From: Burkholderiales bacterium
Lineage (GTDB): Bacteria; Pseudomonadota; Gammaproteobacteria; Burkholderiales; Burkholderiaceae_B
Direction of reading: 5' to 3'
Assembly (NCBI GenBank): GCA_021299735.1
Contig: JAJTEM010000001.1
Coordinates: 304,624-368,623, forward strand
Length of the DNA stretch: 64,000 bases
Shown: positions 7,764-15,687 of the stretch, piece after piece
Layout of the letters: each line of letters starts with the position of its first letter
How positions within the stretch are numbered: the stretch's first letter is position 1
Position numbers and translations under genes: made by a program
Notes under the pieces: generated by a model
Seen by the model: only the letters and a program-made list of their open reading frames with translations
Database searches by the model: none
Told to the model about the DNA's origin: nothing

Positions 7764-9671
7764 TCACGTTTTACGCATTCTGGGAATGGTCATGAATACA
7801 GCCACACCTCGTTCGTCCGGATTGCGCCCGATGTAAAGTTCAATGCGAATGGCTCTGGCCCGAATCTTCATGTGTGCCAAACCACGCCCCCGGCCAAGTG
7901 TATTGCTTGGCATGCCCTCGCCGTTGTCGCTGATATTCAATAGCACATTGTCGTTGATTTCATCCCAGCGCACGCTTAATTCAATTGTGCTTGCATTGGC
8001 GTGTTTCAGGCTGTTGGCAAAAATTTCTTGCACAATTCGCAGCAAGTCAAACAGATCGCGGGAGCGGTATCCTTCCAGTTTTGGAATGTCGGCCACACTC
8101 CACAGCAAAGTGACACCGCTGGCTTTCAATCTGCGCTCATAGCGCCAGCGAAAGTTACCCAGAAGCGCAAGAAGGTCGTCACTTTGTGGATCAAGAGAAT
8201 CAATCGCCATGCGCAGGTCATCGAGGCATTCCTGCAACACGTCACGCATTTCATCTTGGCTTAGTGGTTTTGTTTCACTCAAGTTGAGAGCTGACACCAA
8301 ACTTGAACCCACCCCATCGTGAATGTCTTGCATAATCCGCCGGCGTTCATCATCTTGGGCGCGTTGCTGTTCAACTTTGCGTAACAAATTGAATTGGTGA
8401 AACAGTTGCTGCTCGCGAATGGCGAGTTCGGAATTCAGCGATTCATTGGATGTTTTCAATTCTTGCAGCAGGGTGAGATAACGTCTGAAAATAATCCAGC
8501 AGGCCGACAGAAATAACAAAATGCCTGTGTACTGAGACAGCAATATCGACTCCAGCGGCAGCAAGTTCAGCATGGTGGCCAAATCACGAATGCTAAGCAG
8601 TACAAACAGCAATGAGCTGCAGCCCAGTATGGCGCCTTCAAAATTGCGTGTACGCCAGGAATGGCTCAGTAGTAGCACATTGAGTACAAAAACAACGGGG
8701 ATTACTGGTAGCAACAGCCAAAATGTGAAGTGCAGAATTTGATCGCTGTTGAACGTGAAGGTGATCAGCGAAACTGCTGCTGCGTAGGCCATCAGGCCTT
8801 TGGGGATCCAGTTCCAGCCCAGATTCATGTAGCGAATCAGGAACAGCCCGTATAGGGCTGCAAACCAGGCATGCAGGCTATGGATCAGTTGCCCCCACTG
8901 TGCATGTGGCAGGGGAGTCCAGTCCGTGAAATAACCAATGTTGCGAATGGCAAAAACAATGACGGCCAGGCTGAAGAAAAAGAAACCCTCCTGTTCCTGG
9001 AAAAATTTTGCAAACAGCAGCAACAAAAGCCCACTGGCAAAGGCCACCAGGGTGGCCAGCATGGAGCCGGTCACCTGCCAGCGGTAAGATGAGTCATACA
9101 TAGGTTCAAGCACTTTGCTTGGTCCCAGCCACACTCTGCCCAAACCACTTCGGTAGTTTTTGTAACCTGCCACTTGAACCAACAATGTGTTGTTGCCTGG
9201 AGTGATCAGCTCGGATGAAAACTGAAACAGGTATGGGTAATTCCAGTGTCGGGTAATTTCACCTTCCAACGTGCCCAGTCCGCCAACCCATTGGCCATTG
9301 ATATAAACATGTGCGTTCATGATGGCCCTTTGAATAAACACGGCATTGGGAGCCGGTTTACCAGGGTCCAGACGAAAATCGATTTGATACCAGCCCTGGC
9401 CCTCAAAATCAGCTTGTGTGTTGTCCCATGAATTGGGTAGCCTCACGGTTTTTTTTGCATTCAGCGATAAAACATCGCTGGCGAGTAAGGTGTTGTCGCT
9501 GGAGAAAAGTACCTTGGCCTGTTCAAACAAATAAATTTGCTGATTCGAACTGTTGCTAGCCACTGAGGTTATCTGTGTATTGAAAGTTCCCCAAATTGCA
9601 GCAATGAGCGTGAGCCCGAAGAGAAGTAAAAAACGCCCGATAAAAAGGCGATCGGCAGGTTCCGCGTTCAA
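7764..9671 (-). CDS. membrane sensor histidine kinase (NarL-type, 7TM-DISM-like), copy 1
   Basis: A 635-residue sensor kinase. Layout: N-terminal membrane helix (~11-30), an extracytoplasmic jelly-roll/galactose-binding-like domain (~90-190), a run of about seven membrane helices (~200-395), a coiled-coil, then a HisKA_3 dimerisation domain with phospho-acceptor His451 in the DIHDGVGSSL motif and an HATPase_c domain (N box EIFANSLKHAN ~550-560, DNGEG ~582-586, GRGRGL ~593-598). The architecture is like 7TMR-DISM kinases, which sense extracellular, often carbohydrate, ligands. It overlaps its upstream response regulator gene by 4 bases. It is a paralogue of the kinase at 10393-12291. Ligand unknown. 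Confidence 0.85.
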   Translation of the reverse strand: MNAEPADRLFIGRFLLLFGLTLIAAIWGTFNTQITSVASNSSNQQIYLFEQAKVLFSSDNTLLASDVLSLNAKKTVRLPNSWDNTQADFEGQGWYQIDFRLDPGKPAPNAVFIQRAIMNAHVYINGQWVGGLGTLEGEITRHWNYPYLFQFSSELITPGNNTLLVQVAGYKNYRSGLGRVWLGPSKVLEPMYDSSYRWQVTGSMLATLVAFASGLLLLLFAKFFQEQEGFFFFSLAVIVFAIRNIGYFTDWTPLPHAQWGQLIHSLHAWFAALYGLFLIRYMNLGWNWIPKGLMAYAAAVSLITFTFNSDQILHFTFWLLLPVIPVVFVLNVLLLSHSWRTRNFEGAILGCSSLLFVLLSIRDLATMLNLLPLESILLSQYTGILLFLSACWIIFRRYLTLLQELKTSNESLNSELAIREQQLFHQFNLLRKVEQQRAQDDERRRIMQDIHDGVGSSLVSALNLSETKPLSQDEMRDVLQECLDDLRMAIDSLDPQSDDLLALLGNFRWRYERRLKASGVTLLWSVADIPKLEGYRSRDLFDLLRIVQEIFANSLKHANASTIELSVRWDEINDNVLLNISDNGEGMPSNTLGRGRGLAHMKIRARAIRIELYIGRNPDERGVAVFMTIPRMRKT

Positions 9672-10381
9672 AGGTCAAGCAGTCCCAGAAGGTTGGCTTC
9701 ATAGACCGCTTCAGATCTGCTGTGTACATGTAGCTTTTTGTAAATACGCTTCACGTGAGTTGCCACGGTGTGGGTTGAGATCCCCATTTGCGCTGCAATT
9801 TCCTGCGCCGTAAAACCGCGGGCCACTTGCTGTATCACCGTCAATTCCCGGTCGGTTATGTTGCAGGACTTTTGTGAATCTTCCTGTTCGGTTTTGTTCT
9901 GTAATTGATTGGTTACGGCTTGCCGGTGTACTTGCATTTTTGACAGCAACTGGCGAGCAATCAGTGGGCTGATGGGTGAACCGCCGTTGGCTACCTCAAG
10001 AATATGCTCAATTAATTCCGTGTTTGAATAATCCTTCAAGAGGTAACCACTTGCACCTGCTTCCAGGCTTCTCACTACATGGTCTTCATCGCCAAAGGTG
10101 GTAATCACAAGGCATTCAGTGTCTGGTTTGTGTTTGCTCAGCCACTGAATTACCTCAATACCCGATGAATCGGGTAATCCCAAATCAATGAGAGCCACCT
10201 TCGGGTTGGTCATGAACAACAGTGAGTACGCGTCTTGCACATTGCTGGCAGTACCCAGCAATTCAACTTTTGGAGACGATTCGATCACTCGAATCAGGTG
10301 GTCTTGTGTGGCCGGTTCATCTTCGACCAATATCACTCCGACTGGTTTTTCTTCAGTGTGGTCTGGGTCTCGCGCGTTCAT
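9668..10381 (-). CDS. LuxR/NarL-family response regulator, copy 1
   Basis: A 237-residue response regulator. Receiver domain residues ~14-135 with acidic pocket E20-D21, phospho-acceptor Asp66 (ALIDLGLP), conserved Thr (ITTFGDE) and Lys (LLKD). C-terminal GerE/LuxR helix-turn-helix: ITDRELTVIQQVARGFTAQEIA followed by THTVATHVKRIYKKL. It pairs with the kinase encoded just downstream (4-base ATGA overlap). Same length as, and clearly paralogous to, the regulator at 12296-13009, with its phospho-acceptor at the same residue number. Targets unknown. Confidence 0.9.
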   Translation of the reverse strand: MNARDPDHTEEKPVGVILVEDEPATQDHLIRVIESSPKVELLGTASNVQDAYSLLFMTNPKVALIDLGLPDSSGIEVIQWLSKHKPDTECLVITTFGDEDHVVRSLEAGASGYLLKDYSNTELIEHILEVANGGSPISPLIARQLLSKMQVHRQAVTNQLQNKTEQEDSQKSCNITDRELTVIQQVARGFTAQEIAAQMGISTHTVATHVKRIYKKLHVHSRSEAVYEANLLGLLDL

Positions 10382-10392
10382 GATTGGCCGGG

Positions 10393-12291
10393 TTAAATAT
10401 CCAAAGGTAATTTGAGCAAAAAGCGGGAACCTTGCCCAGCTTCAGAGTGAATGTCGATAGTGCCGCCCAAGGCGTTGGCACGTTGTTTCAGATTCTTTAA
10501 ACCCTTTCCATTTTGACTTCTCTCTATGATGAATCCTACGCCGTTGTCCTGAATTTGAACACCCACATATTTTAGTCCCCGTGAAACGTGAAGGCTTACT
10601 TCGCTGGCATTGGCATGTTTCAAAATATTGATGAAAATTTCCTGAACAATACGCAACACATGCAGGCAATTGCGAGCATCCAGGTAAGGAATTGGGGGTA
10701 TGTTTTCATCAATAACCCAATGTAGCCGAATGCCCGCACTGCGCATATTGTCTGCAATGCGGTAACGGAATGCACCCAGCAAGGTGGTCAGGTCTTGTTC
10801 TATTGGTTCCAGGGAATCAATCGTCAGCTGCAAATCCCGCAAGCCTGATTCGAGCAGGTTCAAGGTATTTTTGCGGTTAAAGTTGGAGGACTGCAGGTGG
10901 TGAATGGCCGCTACCAAGTGTGCGCCCAAGCCATCGTGCATGTCGGCCATTAAGCGCTGGCGTTCAGCCATCTTTACTTTGTCTTCGTCAATTTTTTGCA
11001 TACGCTGGTATTGCTGTGCCAGTTCGGCCTCGCGTTGCAGAAGGCGGCTTTGAAGTGTGTCATTGAAGCTGTCTGATTCAGCCAGCATATTGCTGTATCG
11101 CTCAATCAAAAAGTAGCTCATGGCCAAAAACATGGCAATGCCCAGGTACTGGTTCAAAAAGTAGCCATCGAAGGGCAAAATACCGGCAAGAAATAGCAGG
11201 TCTGAAACACTCAATGCCATATAACACAGCAAACCGAAGCCAAATGCGTGTGGTGCCAGTGATTGCTTGCTGTTGCCATACCGCATCAGTTGAATCACAT
11301 TCCAGCTGTACATGCACAAACCGAGAATGCCGTAGTAACCGACCAGGCGCAGTGCCCAGTTTTCATTGATCATGAGCAGCACGGGAAAACTAAGGGTGTA
11401 GGCACCCCATATTTTCCATTCAAGCCGGTGTTTGGGTACCCGACAATACAAAAGAATCAACAACACAATCACGCTGGCAAACACCAGCAAACCGCCCTGG
11501 GTAATTTGAATCCAAAGCCCGTGTTCAAACGGCGGCACGGTAGTTAAAAACGCCAGGTTCCGAATGCCCCACAAAAAGCAGGTGGCCGCCAGCAACATCA
11601 ATAAACCATTGCGTGTTTTGCCCATACCGATCAAAACTGTCAATACAATGCCAGCCCCCAACACGAAAGCAGTACTCAGGTAAACCGAAGTGACCTGTAC
11701 CTCATAACGTGCGCGATAGGCCTCCCGCAGGTTTTCATCCGAGCCTAGCCAGATTGTGGACAAACCCGCCAGGTAATCAGGAAAGGCACGCACTTGAATG
11801 GCCAGGGTATTTTTACCGGTGCGCAACAAGCGCCCGCCCAGGTTCACTATTTGGGGGCGATTCCAATTGCGTTCAGCATATTCACCTGTCATGGGGCCAT
11901 AGTATCCAATCCGTTCCCCGTTCAGGTACACCTCGGCATTCATGGCAAAGCGCGGTATGTAAACGGTTTCTATACGGCTGTCGGGCAACACAGTGAAATC
12001 GAGTTCATACCAGTAAAAGCCACCCGGGCCGCGCAGCTTGTCATCAATTCGGTGTGGTAGTGGTACTACTGGCGCATTCTCAAGGTGCGCAGGCGGTTTG
12101 GTCTGGTAATCAACGTGCATTGCAAAGCGGGCAGTGCTTAATTCAATCGCACTGGGGTCTGTTGGCGTTGCTTGGGAAATTTGATAATAAAGCAGTGCCG
12201 CACCCAGGAATGCAATAAGTACAGCCTGCACATAAAACAGGCCAACTTGTTTTGCCCAGCTTGATGCGGGCTTTGTTTGTGCACCGGGCAT
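10393..12291 (-). CDS. membrane sensor histidine kinase (NarL-type, 7TM-DISM-like), copy 2
   Basis: A 632-residue kinase with the same plan as copy 1: N-terminal helix, an extracytoplasmic jelly-roll domain (~90-190, WYELDFTV and FAMNAEVYLNGE match the copy 1 pattern), about seven membrane helices (~200-395), coiled-coil, HisKA_3 domain with His452 in DMHDGLGAHL, and HATPase_c (EIFINILKHAN ~551-561, DNGVG ~582-586, NGKGL). It lies between the two response regulators, 4 bases downstream of its own regulator gene. Catalytic residues of both kinases appear intact, so each pair could be functional. Confidence 0.85.
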   Translation of the reverse strand: MPGAQTKPASSWAKQVGLFYVQAVLIAFLGAALLYYQISQATPTDPSAIELSTARFAMHVDYQTKPPAHLENAPVVPLPHRIDDKLRGPGGFYWYELDFTVLPDSRIETVYIPRFAMNAEVYLNGERIGYYGPMTGEYAERNWNRPQIVNLGGRLLRTGKNTLAIQVRAFPDYLAGLSTIWLGSDENLREAYRARYEVQVTSVYLSTAFVLGAGIVLTVLIGMGKTRNGLLMLLAATCFLWGIRNLAFLTTVPPFEHGLWIQITQGGLLVFASVIVLLILLYCRVPKHRLEWKIWGAYTLSFPVLLMINENWALRLVGYYGILGLCMYSWNVIQLMRYGNSKQSLAPHAFGFGLLCYMALSVSDLLFLAGILPFDGYFLNQYLGIAMFLAMSYFLIERYSNMLAESDSFNDTLQSRLLQREAELAQQYQRMQKIDEDKVKMAERQRLMADMHDGLGAHLVAAIHHLQSSNFNRKNTLNLLESGLRDLQLTIDSLEPIEQDLTTLLGAFRYRIADNMRSAGIRLHWVIDENIPPIPYLDARNCLHVLRIVQEIFINILKHANASEVSLHVSRGLKYVGVQIQDNGVGFIIERSQNGKGLKNLKQRANALGGTIDIHSEAGQGSRFLLKLPLDI

Positions 12292-12295
12292 TGTT

Positions 12296-13009
12296 TTAGC
12301 AGTCTTTCAAGCTAATTAACCCCAAGGCATTTGCGCGATGAACTGCACTGGTGCGGGAATTGACTGCAAGTTTTTTGTAAATCCGTTTAATGTAAGTGCT
12401 TACTGTGTTGATTGATACCCCCAGAATATCTGCAATTTCAGCTTGCATAAACCCCTTGGCCACCATTTCCAGTACTTGTTGCTCACGCTCAGACAAAGGC
12501 GTGAATTCTTGATTCAAAGCAGTTTTGCTGGTTGGTAATTGATCTGGTGTAAATGCTCCGCGAAAACGTTTGAGCAGGCGCCGTGCGATAACCGGGCTAA
12601 TTGGCGAACCACCCGCGCGCAGTTGCTTCAGTCGATCAAGGATGTCGGCCGTGCGAGTGTCTTTGGTCAGGTAGCCTGTGGCCCCCGCTTCGATACTTGA
12701 AATAACATGCGATTCGTCACCAAATACGGTCAGCACCATGCTCTCGCAACCAGGCATGTGTTGGTGAATGTGGGCGATTAATTCCAGCCCACTTCCGTCG
12801 GGCAGGCCAAGGTCTACCAGCACTACTTCTGGTTGCAGCTTTTCAACCAACCCCAAGGCTTCTTTTAATGTGAAGGCCTGCCCCACCAGGTTCAGCTCAG
12901 GGTGCGTTTCAATTGCATGGCGCAAGGCTTGCTGAATAAGTTCGTCGTCGTCAACCAACATGACGCGTATGGTGTCTTGCCCAATTTCAGTTTTACTTTG
13001 TATGTTCAT
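12296..13009 (-). CDS. LuxR/NarL-family response regulator, copy 2
   Basis: A 237-residue response regulator. The receiver shows the acidic pocket D20-D22, phospho-acceptor Asp66 (VLVDLGLP), Thr (VLTVFGDE) and Lys (YLTKD); the C-terminal LuxR helix-turn-helix reads LSEREQQVLEMVAKGFMQAEIA then SINTVSTYIKRIYKKL. The start overlaps the gspF stop by 4 bases (ATGA), so this regulator and the three genes after it look translationally coupled to the type II secretion operon. The close match in length and residue positions to copy 1 indicates a tandem duplication of a regulator-kinase unit. Confidence 0.9.
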   Translation of the reverse strand: MNIQSKTEIGQDTIRVMLVDDDELIQQALRHAIETHPELNLVGQAFTLKEALGLVEKLQPEVVLVDLGLPDGSGLELIAHIHQHMPGCESMVLTVFGDESHVISSIEAGATGYLTKDTRTADILDRLKQLRAGGSPISPVIARRLLKRFRGAFTPDQLPTSKTALNQEFTPLSEREQQVLEMVAKGFMQAEIADILGVSINTVSTYIKRIYKKLAVNSRTSAVHRANALGLISLKDC

Positions 13010-14220
13010 TGAATCAATTGGTTGACTTCAATAATTGGCATCATCACTGCCAGTACTATTAACAACACAATCAAACCCATCACCAAAATAAGTATGGGTT
13101 CCATCAGGCTGGTCAGCCACATGGCTTTGCGTTCAACTTCGGCACGCTGGCCTTCCGAGGCGCGTTCGAGCATGGCAGCCAGTTGGCCGGTGGCTTCACC
13201 ACTGGCCACAAGGTGGGTGAGCACGGGCGGAAACAAACCACTTTTTCCCATGGCTTTGCTCAAGCCACTGCCTTCCTTCACACGTTCTTGAACATCGACC
13301 ATGGCCAGCTGCAATGCGCTGTTGCCCAGTGTGCGGTTGGCCGCAGCCAATGCTTTCAGAATGGGAACGCCGCTACCTACCAGAATCGACAGTGTCGAGG
13401 CCAAACGTGCTGTATTCACGGCGCGAATGAATGGGCCTACCACGGGAATGGTCAACACAAATTCATCAAATTTCAGTTTGAATGCTTTGTTGTTCAACGC
13501 ATTGCGAAACAGGTAAACAGCAATTGCGATTACCATGGCCATTAGCCAGCCCCAATCGCGAAGCAGGTCGGACAAGGCAATCATCACCACAGTTAAGGTG
13601 GGCAATTTCTGGTTGCTGCTTTCAAACACTGACACCACTTGCGGTACCACATAGGTCAAAAGGCCAATCACCACCATTAAGGCCACCAGGGTAACAATGG
13701 CCGGGTAAATGAATGCAGCGCTCACCTTTTGTTGCAGGGCTTGGCGGGCCTCCAGTGCATCGGCAAGTTTGGACAGCACTCCACCCAAATCACCGGTGTT
13801 TTCACCTGCAGCCACGGTGGCCACGTACATTTCAGGAAAGGCTTTTGGGTATTGTGCAAGTGCCTGGCTTAAAGGCGTACCTGCAACCACTTCGGAACGA
13901 ATGCTGTTGATGCGTTCTCGAATCAGGGGTTTTTCAGCCTGTTCAACTAATGCTGTCAGGGCTTGTGCCAAAGCAAGGCGCGCTTGCAGCAGGCTGGCCA
14001 GTTGACGGGTAAACAGCACCACTTCACGGTTACTCAGTTCACGGTCAAAACGCCCGGCCTTTTTGCCTGTCATTTTCTCGCTGCCCACCTCCAGTACTTC
14101 AATGGGAGTCATGCCTTGCATGCGCATCTGGTTGCGGGCTGCACGGGGCGAGTCTGCCTCCATCGAGCCTTTGACTGTTTTGCCTTGGGCATTCAATGCC
14201 TCGTATCGAAAAACTGCCAT
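13006..14220 (-). CDS. gspF: type II secretion inner-membrane platform protein GspF
   Basis: A 404-residue polytopic inner-membrane protein, normal length for GspF/PilC. It forms the platform that connects the ATPase GspE with pseudopilus assembly. Two repeated T2SSF domains are visible (residues ~65-190 and ~270-395), each with a cytoplasmic helical bundle; membrane helices lie at ~170-195, ~220-240 and ~375-400. It starts 6 bases after the gspE stop and its own stop overlaps the next regulator start. Confidence 0.95.
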   Translation of the reverse strand: MAVFRYEALNAQGKTVKGSMEADSPRAARNQMRMQGMTPIEVLEVGSEKMTGKKAGRFDRELSNREVVLFTRQLASLLQARLALAQALTALVEQAEKPLIRERINSIRSEVVAGTPLSQALAQYPKAFPEMYVATVAAGENTGDLGGVLSKLADALEARQALQQKVSAAFIYPAIVTLVALMVVIGLLTYVVPQVVSVFESSNQKLPTLTVVMIALSDLLRDWGWLMAMVIAIAVYLFRNALNNKAFKLKFDEFVLTIPVVGPFIRAVNTARLASTLSILVGSGVPILKALAAANRTLGNSALQLAMVDVQERVKEGSGLSKAMGKSGLFPPVLTHLVASGEATGQLAAMLERASEGQRAEVERKAMWLTSLMEPILILVMGLIVLLIVLAVMMPIIEVNQLIQ

Positions 14221-14226
14221 GTTTAC

Positions 14227-15687
14227 TTAGTCTCGCGTGACTCGAAGCAATTCTTCAAGTGTGGTGGTGCCGCTATCGACCCAGCGCTGACCGTCTTCAC
14301 GCATATTCTTCATACCCTTGGCTTGTGCGCGTTGGCGCATCTCGGCTTCCGAGTTTTCATTGTGAACCATGGCGCGTAATTCATCGTCAACGGTAAACAG
14401 CTCATACACGCCTGTGCGGCCAATATAGCCCGTGTGGCCACACTGTTCGCACCCATTGGCATGCCAGTGGGTGTGGCCGTGCTCATCCATCGTGCTGGTT
14501 TTGCAATGGGGGCAAAGCCTGCGAACCAAACGTTGAGCCAATACACCCAATAGGCTTGATGACAACAAAAATGGTTCAACACCCATGTCGACGAGGCGCG
14601 TTACTGCACTCACGGAATCATTCGTGTGCAGGGTGGCCAACACCAAGTGGCCTGTCAGCGAAGCCTGTACTGCAATTTGCGCAGTTTCAAGGTCGCGTAT
14701 TTCGCCAATCATGATCACATCCGGGTCTTGGCGCAAAATGGCGCGCAAGGCCTTGGCAAATGTCATGTCGATTTTTGCATTCACAGGGGTTTGGCTAATG
14801 CCCGGCAAATCGTATTCCACCGGGTCTTCCACAGTCATCACATTGGTGGAGGAAGAATCGATGCGGGAAAGTGCAGCGTACAGGGTGGTGGTTTTACCCG
14901 AGCCTGTGGGCCCTGTAACCAGAATAATGCCGTGCGGCATGTTGCACAGGCGGTCCATTTCTTTCAGGGTGTGTTCAGGCATGCCAAGGCGGCTTAGTTC
15001 AAGCCGGCCTGCTTCTTTGTCGAGCAAACGCAGCACGGCACGTTCGCCGTGCCCAGTGGGCAGCGTGGAAACCCGCACGTCCATGGGTTTGCCACCAATA
15101 CGAAGGGTAATGCGGCCATCTTGCGGCAGGCGCTTTTCTGCAATGTCCAGGCTCGCCATAATCTTGATGCGTGAAATCAGGGCCGAGTGCAGTTCGCGGC
15201 GCGGCTGCAGCACATCGCGCAAAGTGCCGTCTACCCGAAAGCGCACGGCCGAGTGGGTTTCGAATGCTTCAATGTGAATATCCGATGCGCCATCGCGGCT
15301 GGCCTGGGTCAGCAGTGCGTTGATCATGCGAATAATTGGTGCGTCGTCTTCGGTTTCCAGCAGGTCTTCAACCGCTGGAATGTCTTGCATTAACTGGTCC
15401 AGGTCCAGATCGCCAGCCACTTCATCGGCCACTGCGGCAGCACTTGTTTCCTGGTTTGAGTAAGCCTGGTTAATGATTTTTTCCAGCGCCACTGCGTCTT
15501 CGCAAAATACCCAGTCAATGGGGCAGGGTGCTACACGCTGTGCTTCAATCAGTGCATGGCTGGGTGTGCGTGGGCTAAAAGCCAGGCGCCACAATTCGCC
15601 TTGGGCATCCAGGCAAAGCACCTGGTTTTGACGGGCAAAACCATAGTGCAGGCGGCCTACTGTTTGTGGATTAAAGCGCAGTTCCAT
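14227..15687 (-). CDS. gspE: type II secretion ATPase GspE
   Basis: A 486-residue secretion ATPase that powers pseudopilus assembly from the cytoplasm. Seen: N1/N2 domains, Walker A GPTGSGKT (~259-266), Asp box, Walker B DVIMIGEIRD (~323-332), His box HLVLATLHTNDS (~347-358), and a zinc-binding tetracysteine C392-x2-C395 ... C413-x2-C416. Its ATG overlaps the gspD stop by one base (TGATG). Confidence 0.97.
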   Translation of the reverse strand: MELRFNPQTVGRLHYGFARQNQVLCLDAQGELWRLAFSPRTPSHALIEAQRVAPCPIDWVFCEDAVALEKIINQAYSNQETSAAAVADEVAGDLDLDQLMQDIPAVEDLLETEDDAPIIRMINALLTQASRDGASDIHIEAFETHSAVRFRVDGTLRDVLQPRRELHSALISRIKIMASLDIAEKRLPQDGRITLRIGGKPMDVRVSTLPTGHGERAVLRLLDKEAGRLELSRLGMPEHTLKEMDRLCNMPHGIILVTGPTGSGKTTTLYAALSRIDSSSTNVMTVEDPVEYDLPGISQTPVNAKIDMTFAKALRAILRQDPDVIMIGEIRDLETAQIAVQASLTGHLVLATLHTNDSVSAVTRLVDMGVEPFLLSSSLLGVLAQRLVRRLCPHCKTSTMDEHGHTHWHANGCEQCGHTGYIGRTGVYELFTVDDELRAMVHNENSEAEMRQRAQAKGMKNMREDGQRWVDSGTTTLEELLRVTRD

